A stretch of 64,000 nt of DNA from Variovorax sp. YR216 (GTDB taxonomy: Bacteria; Pseudomonadota; Gammaproteobacteria; Burkholderiales; Burkholderiaceae_C): assembly GCF_900107745.1 (NCBI RefSeq), contig NZ_FNRO01000002.1, positions 1 through 64,000 on the forward strand. The letters run 5' to 3'. Shown here piece by piece: positions 57,460 to 64,000 of the stretch. A program made the position numbers and the translations under genes. The notes beneath the pieces were generated by a model, which was not told where the DNA came from, did no database searches, and worked only from the letters and a program-made list of their open reading frames with translations. The first letter of the stretch is position 1, and each line of letters begins with the position of its first letter.

Positions 57460-58503
57460 ATGACAGATTCAAACCGCACGGAGCCCGAAGGTTTCGAACC
57501 CTTCGATCGCGCCGCGCCTTCACCAACCGCCCAGGGGGGCTCGAGAAACATGTCGAGAAACGACCCGACCCAGCAACCGGGATGGGAGCGCGCGACGCTG
57601 GAGAAGCTCGCCTTCGCCGCGCTCAAGGAACAGAGAGCCGCGCGCCGCTGGCGGACCTTCACACGCCTGGCGTGGCTGACCTTCTTCGTCGCGCTGACGT
57701 GGTTCGTGATCGCGCGAGGTTCGCAGACGGCGGCCAAGACGACGGCGCACACCGCCGTGATTGAAATCAAGGGCGAAATCGCCGACGGCGCCGATGCGAG
57801 CGCGGAGTTCGTCGTCGCGGCGATGAAGACCGCGTTCGAGGACGAGGGCGCCAAGGGCGTGATCCTGCTCATCAATTCGCCGGGCGGCAGCCCGGTGCAG
57901 GCCGGCATCATCAATGATGAGATCAAGCGCATGCGGGCCAAGTACAACAAGCCGATCTATGCGGTGGTCGAGGAGACCTGTGCTTCTGCCGCTTACTACA
58001 TCGCGGCAGCGACCGACAAGATCTTCGTCGACAAGGCCAGCATCGTCGGCAGCATCGGCGTGCTGATGGACGGCTTCGGGTTCACCGGGATCATGGAGAA
58101 GGTCGGCGTGGAGCGCAGGCTCCTGACGGCCGGGGAGAACAAGGGATTCCTCGACCCGTTCAGCCCGATGAGCGACGCCCAGCGCGCGCATGCGCAGCAG
58201 ATGCTCGACCAGATCCACACGCAGTTCATCGACGTGGTGAAGACCGGTCGTGGCGATCGGCTCAAGGTCAATTCGCCGGGCCTCTTCAGTGGGCTGTTCT
58301 GGAGCGGCCAGCAGGCCATCGAGCTCGGCCTGGCGGACCAGCTCGGCAACGTGGACTACGTCGCGCGCGAAGTGATCAAGGCCGAAGAACTCATCGACTA
58401 CACCCGCCGCGACAACGTGGCCGAGAAGCTGGCGAAGAAATTCGGTGCCGCCCTCGGCGATGCGTCGGTTCGCGCGTTGCGCACGGCGCCGGCGCTGCGG
58501 TGA
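57460..58503 (+). CDS. S49-family peptidase, SppA/SohB-type signal-peptide peptidase
   Basis: 347 residues from ATG 57460. One membrane anchor, RLAWLTFFVALTWFVIARG, near residue 70. The protease domain is of the single, short form: LLINSPGGSPVQAGIINDEI, the nucleophilic serine in ETCASAAYYIAAATDKIF, and the general base lysine expected in the following SIVGSIGVLMDGFGFTGIME region. It cuts membrane-embedded signal peptides after their removal. It ends the four-gene rluC operon and converges on an MFS transporter gene with one base between. Confidence 0.91.
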   Translation: MTDSNRTEPEGFEPFDRAAPSPTAQGGSRNMSRNDPTQQPGWERATLEKLAFAALKEQRAARRWRTFTRLAWLTFFVALTWFVIARGSQTAAKTTAHTAVIEIKGEIADGADASAEFVVAAMKTAFEDEGAKGVILLINSPGGSPVQAGIINDEIKRMRAKYNKPIYAVVEETCASAAYYIAAATDKIFVDKASIVGSIGVLMDGFGFTGIMEKVGVERRLLTAGENKGFLDPFSPMSDAQRAHAQQMLDQIHTQFIDVVKTGRGDRLKVNSPGLFSGLFWSGQQAIELGLADQLGNVDYVAREVIKAEELIDYTRRDNVAEKLAKKFGAALGDASVRALRTAPALR

Positions 58504-58504
58504 A

Positions 58505-59653
58505 TCAGGCCGAGTCGGCCGAATTGGCGTAGCGCGCGGAAGCCCCGAGCGCTGCCGCAAAGGCCACCACCACGTACAGCGCGGCGGTCAACGAGCTGAT
58601 CTGCGCCAGGAAGCCGATCATCGGCGGCCCCGCCATGAAGCCCAGATAAGCCGCCGCCGAAACCGCCGCAATGCCTTGCGCCGGCTCGACCCCTGGCACG
58701 CGCGCCGATGCCGCGAAAAGAACTGGCACCACATTCGCGAAGCCGACGCCGACCCCCGCGAATCCGGCGAGCGCAACCCAGGAATTGCTGGTGATCAGGA
58801 CGAGCGTCATCGAAGCAGCAGCCAGCAGCGCGCTGCCGCGCAGAAGCACGGCGGGTGCGAATCGGGCCCGCATCGCGTCGCCGCCGAATCGCGCCAGTGC
58901 CATGGCCGCAGAGAAGCTCCCATAGGCAAGCGCCGCCTGTTGCTGCGCGCTGCCGAGTTCCTGCTGGAGGTACAGCACGCTCCAGTCGTAGATCGCGCCT
59001 TCGGCGATCAGGCCCAGCGCGGCCAGAAGACCCAGCACGGCCAGGGCGCCGCGCGGCAGGCGAAAGCCCTCGTCGGAGCGCGGAAACGCAGTGGCCTCCT
59101 TCGGCAGCATCCACCGCGATGAAAGCGCGATCGTGAGCGCCATCGCAACGGCGACGAGTGTCAAGTGGTGCTGCGGCACCATGCCTGCGGCGATTGCAGC
59201 GCCTCCGCTGGTCGCGCCGACCATCCCGCCGAGGCTGAACATGCCGTGCATGCCGCTCATCAGCGGCTTTCCGATGCGCAATTCCAGCTGCGCGGCTTCT
59301 GTGTTGATGGCCACATCGAACACACTCGTCGCGATGCCGAATACGGCGAGCAATGCGAGCACGGCGATGAAGCTTGGCGCGAGCAGCAGGCTGGAGAGCA
59401 GGAGCGCGTAGATGCAACCGCAGACCGCCGCCATGCGGCGCGCACCGTGGCGGCCGATCCAGCGGCTTGCCTGGGTCAGGCCCAGCAATGCGCCAACACC
59501 CGCGGCGAGCATCGCGAAGCCGAGTTGCGCTTCGTTGACGTGGTAGTGCGCCTTCACCGTGGGGATATGCACGCCCCACGTGGCAAAGACGAAACCGGAG
59601 CAGAAGAATTGCGCGCGCGAGGCCCAGCGCATCCGTGCGGAGGTGACCGTCAT
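58505..59653 (-). CDS. MFS transporter, YbjJ/fucose-permease-like
   Basis: 382 residues from ATG 59653 with about 12 hydrophobic segments. GFVFATWGVHIPTVKAHYHV in the first helix and KPLMSGMHGMFSLGGMVGAT in the fifth are typical of the YbjJ branch of the superfamily, whose substrates are mostly unknown. The N-terminal GARRMAAVCG loop carries a short basic patch. A sugar-related role is not supported by neighbours. Confidence 0.86.
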   Translation of the reverse strand: MTVTSARMRWASRAQFFCSGFVFATWGVHIPTVKAHYHVNEAQLGFAMLAAGVGALLGLTQASRWIGRHGARRMAAVCGCIYALLLSSLLLAPSFIAVLALLAVFGIATSVFDVAINTEAAQLELRIGKPLMSGMHGMFSLGGMVGATSGGAAIAAGMVPQHHLTLVAVAMALTIALSSRWMLPKEATAFPRSDEGFRLPRGALAVLGLLAALGLIAEGAIYDWSVLYLQQELGSAQQQAALAYGSFSAAMALARFGGDAMRARFAPAVLLRGSALLAAASMTLVLITSNSWVALAGFAGVGVGFANVVPVLFAASARVPGVEPAQGIAAVSAAAYLGFMAGPPMIGFLAQISSLTAALYVVVAFAAALGASARYANSADSA

Positions 59654-59667
59654 CGTCGAGCGCGGGC

Positions 59668-60435
59668 CTAGCGACCGATCGCGAACACGGCTGGCATGCG
59701 TTCGTCCTGCGGGCCTGGCATTGCGCGCCATGCCTTCACGGTGTGGCTGCGAATCCGGGATGATGAGAGCGTCAGGCCGCTGGCGACTGCCAGACGGGTG
59801 TTGTGCTGCAGCGTCTGCGTCAGGGCCTGCAGCAGTGCGGCGTTTCGGTACGGGGTTTCGATGAAGAGCTGGGTCTGGCCCGTTTTGAGTGCCAGCGCCT
59901 CCAGTTCACGGATCCGGCGGATTCGAGCATCCGCGTCCTGCGGCAGGTAGCCGACGAAGGCGAAGTTTTGCCCGTTGAGCCCGCTGGCGGCGAGCGTGAG
60001 CAGCAGTGACACGGGGCCGACGAGCGGCACGACCGTGATGCCAAGTTCGTGCGCGGCCCTGGCGACGGACGAACCGGGATCGGCGACGGCAGGCATGCCG
60101 GCTTCGCTGAGCAGCCCGATGTCATGGCCGTTGAGCGCCGCGGCAAGAAGCGGTCGGGCGTCGAACTGCCCGCCGTGATCGCCCTTCTTGTGGACCTCGC
60201 GCGGAAGTTCCTGGATCTGCTGCGCCTGGAGCGGTGCCGCAAGGGGCGTGACCACGTCGATGCGTTTGAGATAGGCGCGCGCCGATTTGGCGTTCTCGCA
60301 GATCCAGTGAGTGATGCGTGCGGCGGCTTGCAGCGTGCCGAGCGGCAGGGTTTCCTGGATATCCGGCTGTTCGTCGCACCCGAAGTCCAGCGGGGCAGGG
60401 ACGAGGTATAGCTTGCCGTGGGTCTGGTCGTTCAC
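59668..60435 (-). CDS. RsmI-like SAM-dependent methyltransferase (paralogue)
   Basis: 255 residues of the tetrapyrrole-methylase fold. GKLYLVPAPLD at the start, GHDIGLLSEAGMPAVADPGS as the substrate-binding loop and GPVSLLLTLAASGLNGQNFA are its marks. RsmI methylates cytidine 1402 of 16S rRNA; the usual SDAGTPGISDPG is here SEAGMPAVADPG, which marks the second, less well characterised paralogue found in Burkholderiales. It overlaps the maf gene downstream by four bases. Confidence 0.86.
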   Translation of the reverse strand: MNDQTHGKLYLVPAPLDFGCDEQPDIQETLPLGTLQAAARITHWICENAKSARAYLKRIDVVTPLAAPLQAQQIQELPREVHKKGDHGGQFDARPLLAAALNGHDIGLLSEAGMPAVADPGSSVARAAHELGITVVPLVGPVSLLLTLAASGLNGQNFAFVGYLPQDADARIRRIRELEALALKTGQTQLFIETPYRNAALLQALTQTLQHNTRLAVASGLTLSSSRIRSHTVKAWRAMPGPQDERMPAVFAIGR

Positions 60436-61013
60436 AGCAGGTCGACTCCAGCGGCTCGCAGCATGCGGGCAGTGCGAATCAGCGGCAGGCCGACGAGTGC
60501 GGTTGGATCGTCGCTCTCGATGGCGTCGAGGAGCGCGATGCCCAGGCCTTCGCTCTTGGCGCTCCCGGCGCAGTCATAGGGCTGTTCGGCGACGAGATAG
60601 CGTTCGATCGCTGCGTCACTGAGGTCGCGGAAGACCACACGCACGGGCGCGAGGTCGCATTGCTCGAATGAGGTCGCCTGGCAAACCACGGCCACGGCAG
60701 TCTGGAAGATCAGCGTCTGACCGCGCATGCGGCGCAACTGTGCCGATGCGCGCGCATGGTCCCCCGGCTTGCCGAGGGGCTCGCCGGCAAGGTCGGCAAC
60801 CTGGTCCGATCCGATCACCACGGCTTCCGGGAAGCGGCGCGCGACAGCGCGGGCCTTCTCGAGCGCAAGCCGCTGCGCGAGCGCGCGTGGCGCTTCGCCC
60901 TCGAGCGGGGTTTCGTCGACTTCCGGCGCCTGCACCTCGAAGGGCAGATGCAGGCGGAGCATGAGTTCCCGGCGGTATCGCGAGGTCGAGGCGAGGATCA
61001 CTTGGCGTTGCAT
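60432..61013 (-). CDS. maf: Maf family nucleotide pyrophosphatase
   Basis: 193 residues from ATG 61013. VILASTSRYRRELMLRL is the phosphate-binding loop and AVVIGSDQVADLAGEPLGKP contains the catalytic aspartate; EQPYDCAGSAKSEGLG is the conserved C-terminal site. The family hydrolyses non-canonical nucleotides; motif variants here are closer to the YceF (7-methyl-GTP) than to the YhdE (dTTP) type. The divergent neighbour is yceD, 36 bp away, the arrangement seen in E. coli with yceF. Confidence 0.93.
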   Translation of the reverse strand: MQRQVILASTSRYRRELMLRLHLPFEVQAPEVDETPLEGEAPRALAQRLALEKARAVARRFPEAVVIGSDQVADLAGEPLGKPGDHARASAQLRRMRGQTLIFQTAVAVVCQATSFEQCDLAPVRVVFRDLSDAAIERYLVAEQPYDCAGSAKSEGLGIALLDAIESDDPTALVGLPLIRTARMLRAAGVDLL

Positions 61014-61049
61014 GGCCGCGATTGTGCGCGAGCGGTTTAGACTGGCCGG

Positions 61050-61598
61050 ATGACGAGAGAATTTGTCCCTGGCCGACTCGACGTGAATGGTTTTGCCGAA
61101 GCCGGTGCCTCCATCTCCGGGAGCGAGTTCGTGCGGAGCTACCGGCGACTGCATGCCGAGTTGCTCGAGCCGCGTGACGACCTGGCAGTGCAGTGGGCGG
61201 CGACCGGGGAGCGCCGGAGCAGTGCCGATGGCAGCGCCGTGCCATGGGTGCATCTGACGGCACGCGCGCTGGTTCCCATGGTTTGTCAGCGCTGCCTTGC
61301 GGAGGTCGACGTGGGGCTCGATGTCGATCGGTGGTTCCGCTTCGTCTCGGACGAGACCATTGCCGCTGCGGAAGACGAGGAGGCCGAGGAGGACGTCCTG
61401 GTCGCCAGTCGGGACTTCGATCTGCACGGTCTCATCGAGGACGAACTCCTGATGGAAATCCCGGTGACGCCGCGCCACGAGGTATGTCCCGAACCGGCAA
61501 GGCTGTCGGCGATCGATCCCGATTTCGACGCGGCGGAAGGCGAGAAGCCGAATCCGTTCGCGGTGCTCAAGCAATTGAAGTCGGACGAGGGCAAATAG
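61050..61598 (+). CDS. yceD: YceD family (DUF177) 23S rRNA accumulation protein
   Basis: 182 residues. A zinc-site-like MVCQRCLAEVDVG with a paired HEVCPEP near the C-terminus, and the acidic EDEEAEEDVLVASRDFDLHG, are typical of the family. It is required for normal 23S rRNA levels in E. coli and is encoded just before rpmF. It has no domain of known catalytic type. Confidence 0.92.
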   Translation: MTREFVPGRLDVNGFAEAGASISGSEFVRSYRRLHAELLEPRDDLAVQWAATGERRSSADGSAVPWVHLTARALVPMVCQRCLAEVDVGLDVDRWFRFVSDETIAAAEDEEAEEDVLVASRDFDLHGLIEDELLMEIPVTPRHEVCPEPARLSAIDPDFDAAEGEKPNPFAVLKQLKSDEGK

Positions 61599-61617
61599 AG
61601 GTGCGGGCGAGAGGGGT

Positions 61618-61646
61618 GGCGCTCTTTGGTGCCACTAGGCTATAAT
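61618..61646 (+). promoter_or_regulatory. Predicted rpmF promoter
   Basis: TATAAT (61641-61646) is a perfect -10 hexamer about 94 bases before the rpmF start. The -35 is weak (GGCGCT at 61618-61623, 17 bp upstream). GTGGC (61616-61620) and GCCAC (61631-61635) around it could form a small hairpin that overlaps the promoter. In E. coli rpmF-plsX-fab genes have a separate promoter at this location. Confidence 0.5.
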
Positions 61647-61739
61647 CATGGGCTTCGCGCGCGCCGCCGCTAGTGCTTTTAGAGCGTTATCGCCGCCTCG
61701 CATGCCCGCCAACCCACCCGAATACATCCAGGAGCCATC

Positions 61740-61922
61740 ATGGCCGTCCAGCAAAACAAGAAGTCGCCGTCGAAGCGCGGCATGCACCGCTCGCACAATG
61801 CGCTGGGCGTGCCCGGCATCGCCGTCGAGCCCACGACCGGTGAAACCCACCTGCGTCACCACATCAGCCCGAACGGTTTCTACCGCGGTCGCAAGGTTCT
61901 CAAGACCAAGTCCGAAGCCTGA
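61740..61922 (+). CDS. rpmF: 50S ribosomal protein L32
   Basis: 60 residues, ATG 61740 with an AGGAGCC site just upstream. [20 protein letters not shown] and [20 protein letters not shown] are the invariant L32 sequence. It is the C-minus form without the four zinc-binding cysteines. It is a structural component of the large ribosomal subunit, encoded ahead of the fatty-acid genes plsX and fabH. Confidence 0.98.
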   Translation: MAVQQNKKSPSKRGMHRSHNALGVPGIAVEPTTGETHLRHHISPNGFYRGRKVLKTKSEA

Positions 61923-61940
61923 GACCGTTTCAAGGTCGAG

Positions 61941-61980
61941 GCCCGAAGCTACTTTTCCCGTAGCGTCGGGCCTTTGTTTT
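61941..61980 (+). terminator. Intrinsic terminator or attenuator between rpmF and plsX
   Basis: GCCCGAAGCTAC (61941-61952) pairs with GTAGCGTCGGGC (61960-61971) with two central mismatches and a 7-base loop, followed by CTTTGTTTT and immediately by the plsX start codon at 61982. The hairpin lies in the only gap (59 bp) between the genes, so it would reduce rather than abolish plsX expression from the rpmF promoter. Confidence 0.7.
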
Positions 61981-61981
61981 G

Positions 61982-63067
61982 ATGGCTACGCCGTCTGCAC
62001 CTTTGTCTGCGCCGTCCGTGATCACGCTTGCCGTTGATTGCATGGGTGGCGACCATGGGCCGCGCGTCACACTCGCGGCCTGCCGTGGCTTTCTCGAGCG
62101 ACATCCCGAGGCGTCGCTGCTTCTCGTCGGAATTCCCGACGCACTTTCCGGCTTTTCCCATCCCCGGGCGACGGTCGTCGCGGCCACCGAGGTTGTCGGC
62201 ATGGACGATCCCATCGAAATCGCACTTCGCAAGAAGAAGGATTCGTCGATGCGCGTCGCCATCCAGCAGGTGAAGGATGGGGCCGCCCAGGCAGCCGTCT
62301 CCGCCGGTAACACGGGCGCGCTGATGGCGATCGCCCGATACCTCCTCAAGACGCTGGACGGCATCGACCGCCCGGCGATTGCGCCCCAGTTGCCCAACAG
62401 CAAGGGCGGTGCGACAACCGTCCTGGATCTGGGCGCGAACGTGGATTGCGACGCGGAAGATCTTCTGCAGTTTGCGGTGCTGGGTTCGGCGCTGGTCTCG
62501 GCGCTGACCGGCAACGAGTCCCCCAGCGTGGGTCTGCTGAATGTCGGCGAGGAAGCGATCAAGGGCAGCGAAACGATCAAAAAAGCGAGTCAACTGCTTC
62601 GAAAAGCGGCCAACTCCCAGGATCTCAACTTCTACGGCAACGTGGAAGGCAACGACATCTTCAAAGGCACGACCGACATCGTCGTGTGCGACGGTTTCGT
62701 CGGCAATGTGACGCTCAAGGCCACCGAGGGCGTTGCTTCGATGATCGTTGATTTCCTGCGTATCGAATATTCCAACGGCCTCTTCAGCAAATTTGCTGCA
62801 ATCGTCTCCTATCCGGTTCTAAAAGCGCTTAAAAGACGCCTTGATCACCGCAGGTACAACGGCGCTGCCTTGCTCGGGCTTCGTGGGCTGGTCTTCAAGA
62901 GCCATGGCTCTGCTGACGAGGTGGCTTTTGGGCATGCCTTGGATCGCGCTTATGATGCCGCTCGCAACAACCTGCTCGATCGCGTGCGGGCCCGCATCGC
63001 CCATGCAGCACCTTTGCTTGCGCGGCAAGAACCTGCGGCCGCCGACGCGGCAGCGCTTCACGTCTGA
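61982..63067 (+). CDS. plsX: Phosphate acyltransferase PlsX
   Basis: 361 residues from ATG 61982. [20 protein letters not shown] is the invariant start, [20 protein letters not shown] and [19 protein letters not shown] are central motifs, and [16 protein letters not shown] the C-terminal one. It converts acyl-ACP to acyl-phosphate, the first step of membrane phospholipid synthesis in this pathway, at the inner membrane surface. The stop overlaps fabH as TGATG. Confidence 0.97.
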   Translation: MATPSAPLSAPSVITLAVDCMGGDHGPRVTLAACRGFLERHPEASLLLVGIPDALSGFSHPRATVVAATEVVGMDDPIEIALRKKKDSSMRVAIQQVKDGAAQAAVSAGNTGALMAIARYLLKTLDGIDRPAIAPQLPNSKGGATTVLDLGANVDCDAEDLLQFAVLGSALVSALTGNESPSVGLLNVGEEAIKGSETIKKASQLLRKAANSQDLNFYGNVEGNDIFKGTTDIVVCDGFVGNVTLKATEGVASMIVDFLRIEYSNGLFSKFAAIVSYPVLKALKRRLDHRRYNGAALLGLRGLVFKSHGSADEVAFGHALDRAYDAARNNLLDRVRARIAHAAPLLARQEPAAADAAALHV

Positions 63068-64000
63068 TGACATCTTTTTCTCGCATTACCGGCACCGGCA
63101 GTTACCTGCCGCCTCGCCGCGTGACCAATGACGATCTGGCGCGGGACCTCGCCGGTCGCGGCATCGAGACCTCCGATCAATGGATCATCGAGCGCACCGG
63201 CATCAAGGCCAGGCATTTCGCTGCCCCTGATGTGACCAGCAGCGATCTCGGGCTGGAAGCCGCCAAGGCTGCTCTCGAGGCCGCCGGCCGAAGCGCAGCC
63301 GAGGTCGATCTGATCATCGTCGCGACCTCCACGCCGGACATGGTGTTCCCGTCCGTTGCGGCCATTCTTCAGAGCAAGCTGGGCATAGCCGGCTGTCCCG
63401 CGTTCGACGTGCAGGCCGTCTGCAGCGGCTTCGTCTATGCGCTGACGGTCGCCGACGCGATGATCCGCACGGGCAGCGCCAAGTGTGCGCTCGTTGTCGG
63501 CGCCGAGGTGTTCTCGCGGATCCTGGATTTCAACGATCGCACCACGTGTGTGCTTTTCGGCGATGGCGCCGGCGCGGTGGTTCTCGAAGCCAGCGCCGAA
63601 CCGGGAATTCTGGCCACCGACCTGCACGCCGACGGCAAGCACGTCGGCATCCTGTGCGTGCCGGGCAACGTGTCTGGCGGCTCCGTGCTTGGAACCCCAT
63701 TCCTCCACATGGACGGACAGGCGGTGTTCAAGCTCGCGGTGCGCGTGCTGGAAGACGCGGCGCGCACGACCTTGCAAAAGGCCGGCAAGACCGATCAGGA
63801 CATCGATTGGCTGATCCCCCACCAAGCCAACATCCGCATCATGGAAGGCACCGCCAGGAAGCTCAAGCTTCCTCGCGAGAAGCTGATCGTGACCGTCGAC
63901 GAGCATGGCAACACGTCGGCGGCATCGGTTCCGTTGGCGCTCGACCACGCAGTGCGATCCGGCAAGGTCAAGAAGGGTGACACCCTCATGCTTGAAGGCG
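63067..64000 (+). CDS. fabH: 3-oxoacyl-ACP synthase III (partial, cut by window end)
   Basis: The first 311 residues are present. The catalytic triad is complete in the part seen: Cys119 in [14 protein letters not shown], His252 in [12 protein letters not shown] and Asn282 in [13 protein letters not shown]. It starts fatty-acid chains by joining acetyl-CoA to malonyl-ACP. It overlaps plsX by one base; fabD and the rest of the fab cluster probably follow beyond the window. Confidence 0.97.
   Translation, partial: MTSFSRITGTGSYLPPRRVTNDDLARDLAGRGIETSDQWIIERTGIKARHFAAPDVTSSDLGLEAAKAALEAAGRSAAEVDLIIVATSTPDMVFPSVAAILQSKLGIAGCPAFDVQAVCSGFVYALTVADAMIRTGSAKCALVVGAEVFSRILDFNDRTTCVLFGDGAGAVVLEASAEPGILATDLHADGKHVGILCVPGNVSGGSVLGTPFLHMDGQAVFKLAVRVLEDAARTTLQKAGKTDQDIDWLIPHQANIRIMEGTARKLKLPREKLIVTVDEHGNTSAASVPLALDHAVRSGKVKKGDTLMLEG

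Noticed and set aside
57530-57560. AGGGGGGC tract in the S49 peptidase gene as a third copy of the GC-rich repeat
   Set aside because: Only the G-tract is shared; the flanking CGCCGGGCCGCC and GCGAG...GGGGG elements of the repeat are absent.

Overview
The window is a high-GC chromosomal segment from a betaproteobacterium of the order Burkholderiales, most likely family Comamonadaceae and close to Variovorax. That placement rests on the 3' end of a 5S rRNA, on housekeeping gene orders (argH / algZ-algR / hemC-hemD-hemX-hemY; rne / rluC-HAD-Rieske-S49 peptidase; maf / yceD-rpmF-plsX-fabH) and on two copies of a GC-rich palindromic repeat of a type I associate with this family. No insertion sequence, prophage, CRISPR array or tRNA gene was seen.

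Layout. 1-860: end of a 5S rRNA, its terminator, then a frameshifted, 5'-truncated type IB topoisomerase gene. 860-9100: a nucleoside-permease-like lipoprotein, DNA polymerase IV, a glycolipid-binding-domain protein, an MHS-type organic-acid symporter, and a lactate-use locus (FMN L-lactate dehydrogenase divergent from lactate permease plus a ketopantoate-reductase-like enzyme). 9400-20400: a minus-strand run with penicillin-binding protein 1C, a polysaccharide deacetylase, a LysE exporter, small proteins, and a 1985-residue alpha-2-macroglobulin with an intact thioester motif. 20490-26870: a polysaccharide-related block (GT4 transferase, OpgC-like acyltransferase, SGNH hydrolase, UDP-glucose dehydrogenase, UDP-xylose synthase, GT2 transferase). 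26990-38620: argH divergent from the two-component pair algZ-algR and a PerM-type transporter, then ppc on the opposite strand, then hemCDXY.

38620-51860 is an exopolysaccharide locus in two convergent arms. The plus arm is the export machinery wza-wzb-wzc behind a recognisable promoter. The minus arm is a tightly overlapping operon reading from 51.4 kb down to 42.75 kb: initiating sugar-phosphate transferase, manC, fcl, a poorly characterised GT-like protein, a WcaF-like acetyltransferase, a Wzy/O-antigen-ligase-like membrane protein and two GT4 glycosyltransferases. It predicts a GDP-mannose- and GDP-fucose-containing, Wzy-type polymer, but gmd and a Wzx flippase are not in the window.

51860-64000 is housekeeping: RNase E, RluC and a four-gene operon, an MFS transporter, an RsmI-like methyltransferase, Maf, and the yceD-rpmF-plsX-fabH envelope-lipid and ribosome cluster, with fabH cut by the window edge.

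Nothing here is a clearly new defence or mobile system. The points most worth a second look are the repeat inserted in frame into ppc just before its catalytic glycine-rich loop, the decayed topoisomerase IB next to the rRNA operon, the unassigned protein at 47.2-48.2 kb, and the unexplained AT-rich intergenic region at 51.4-51.8 kb.
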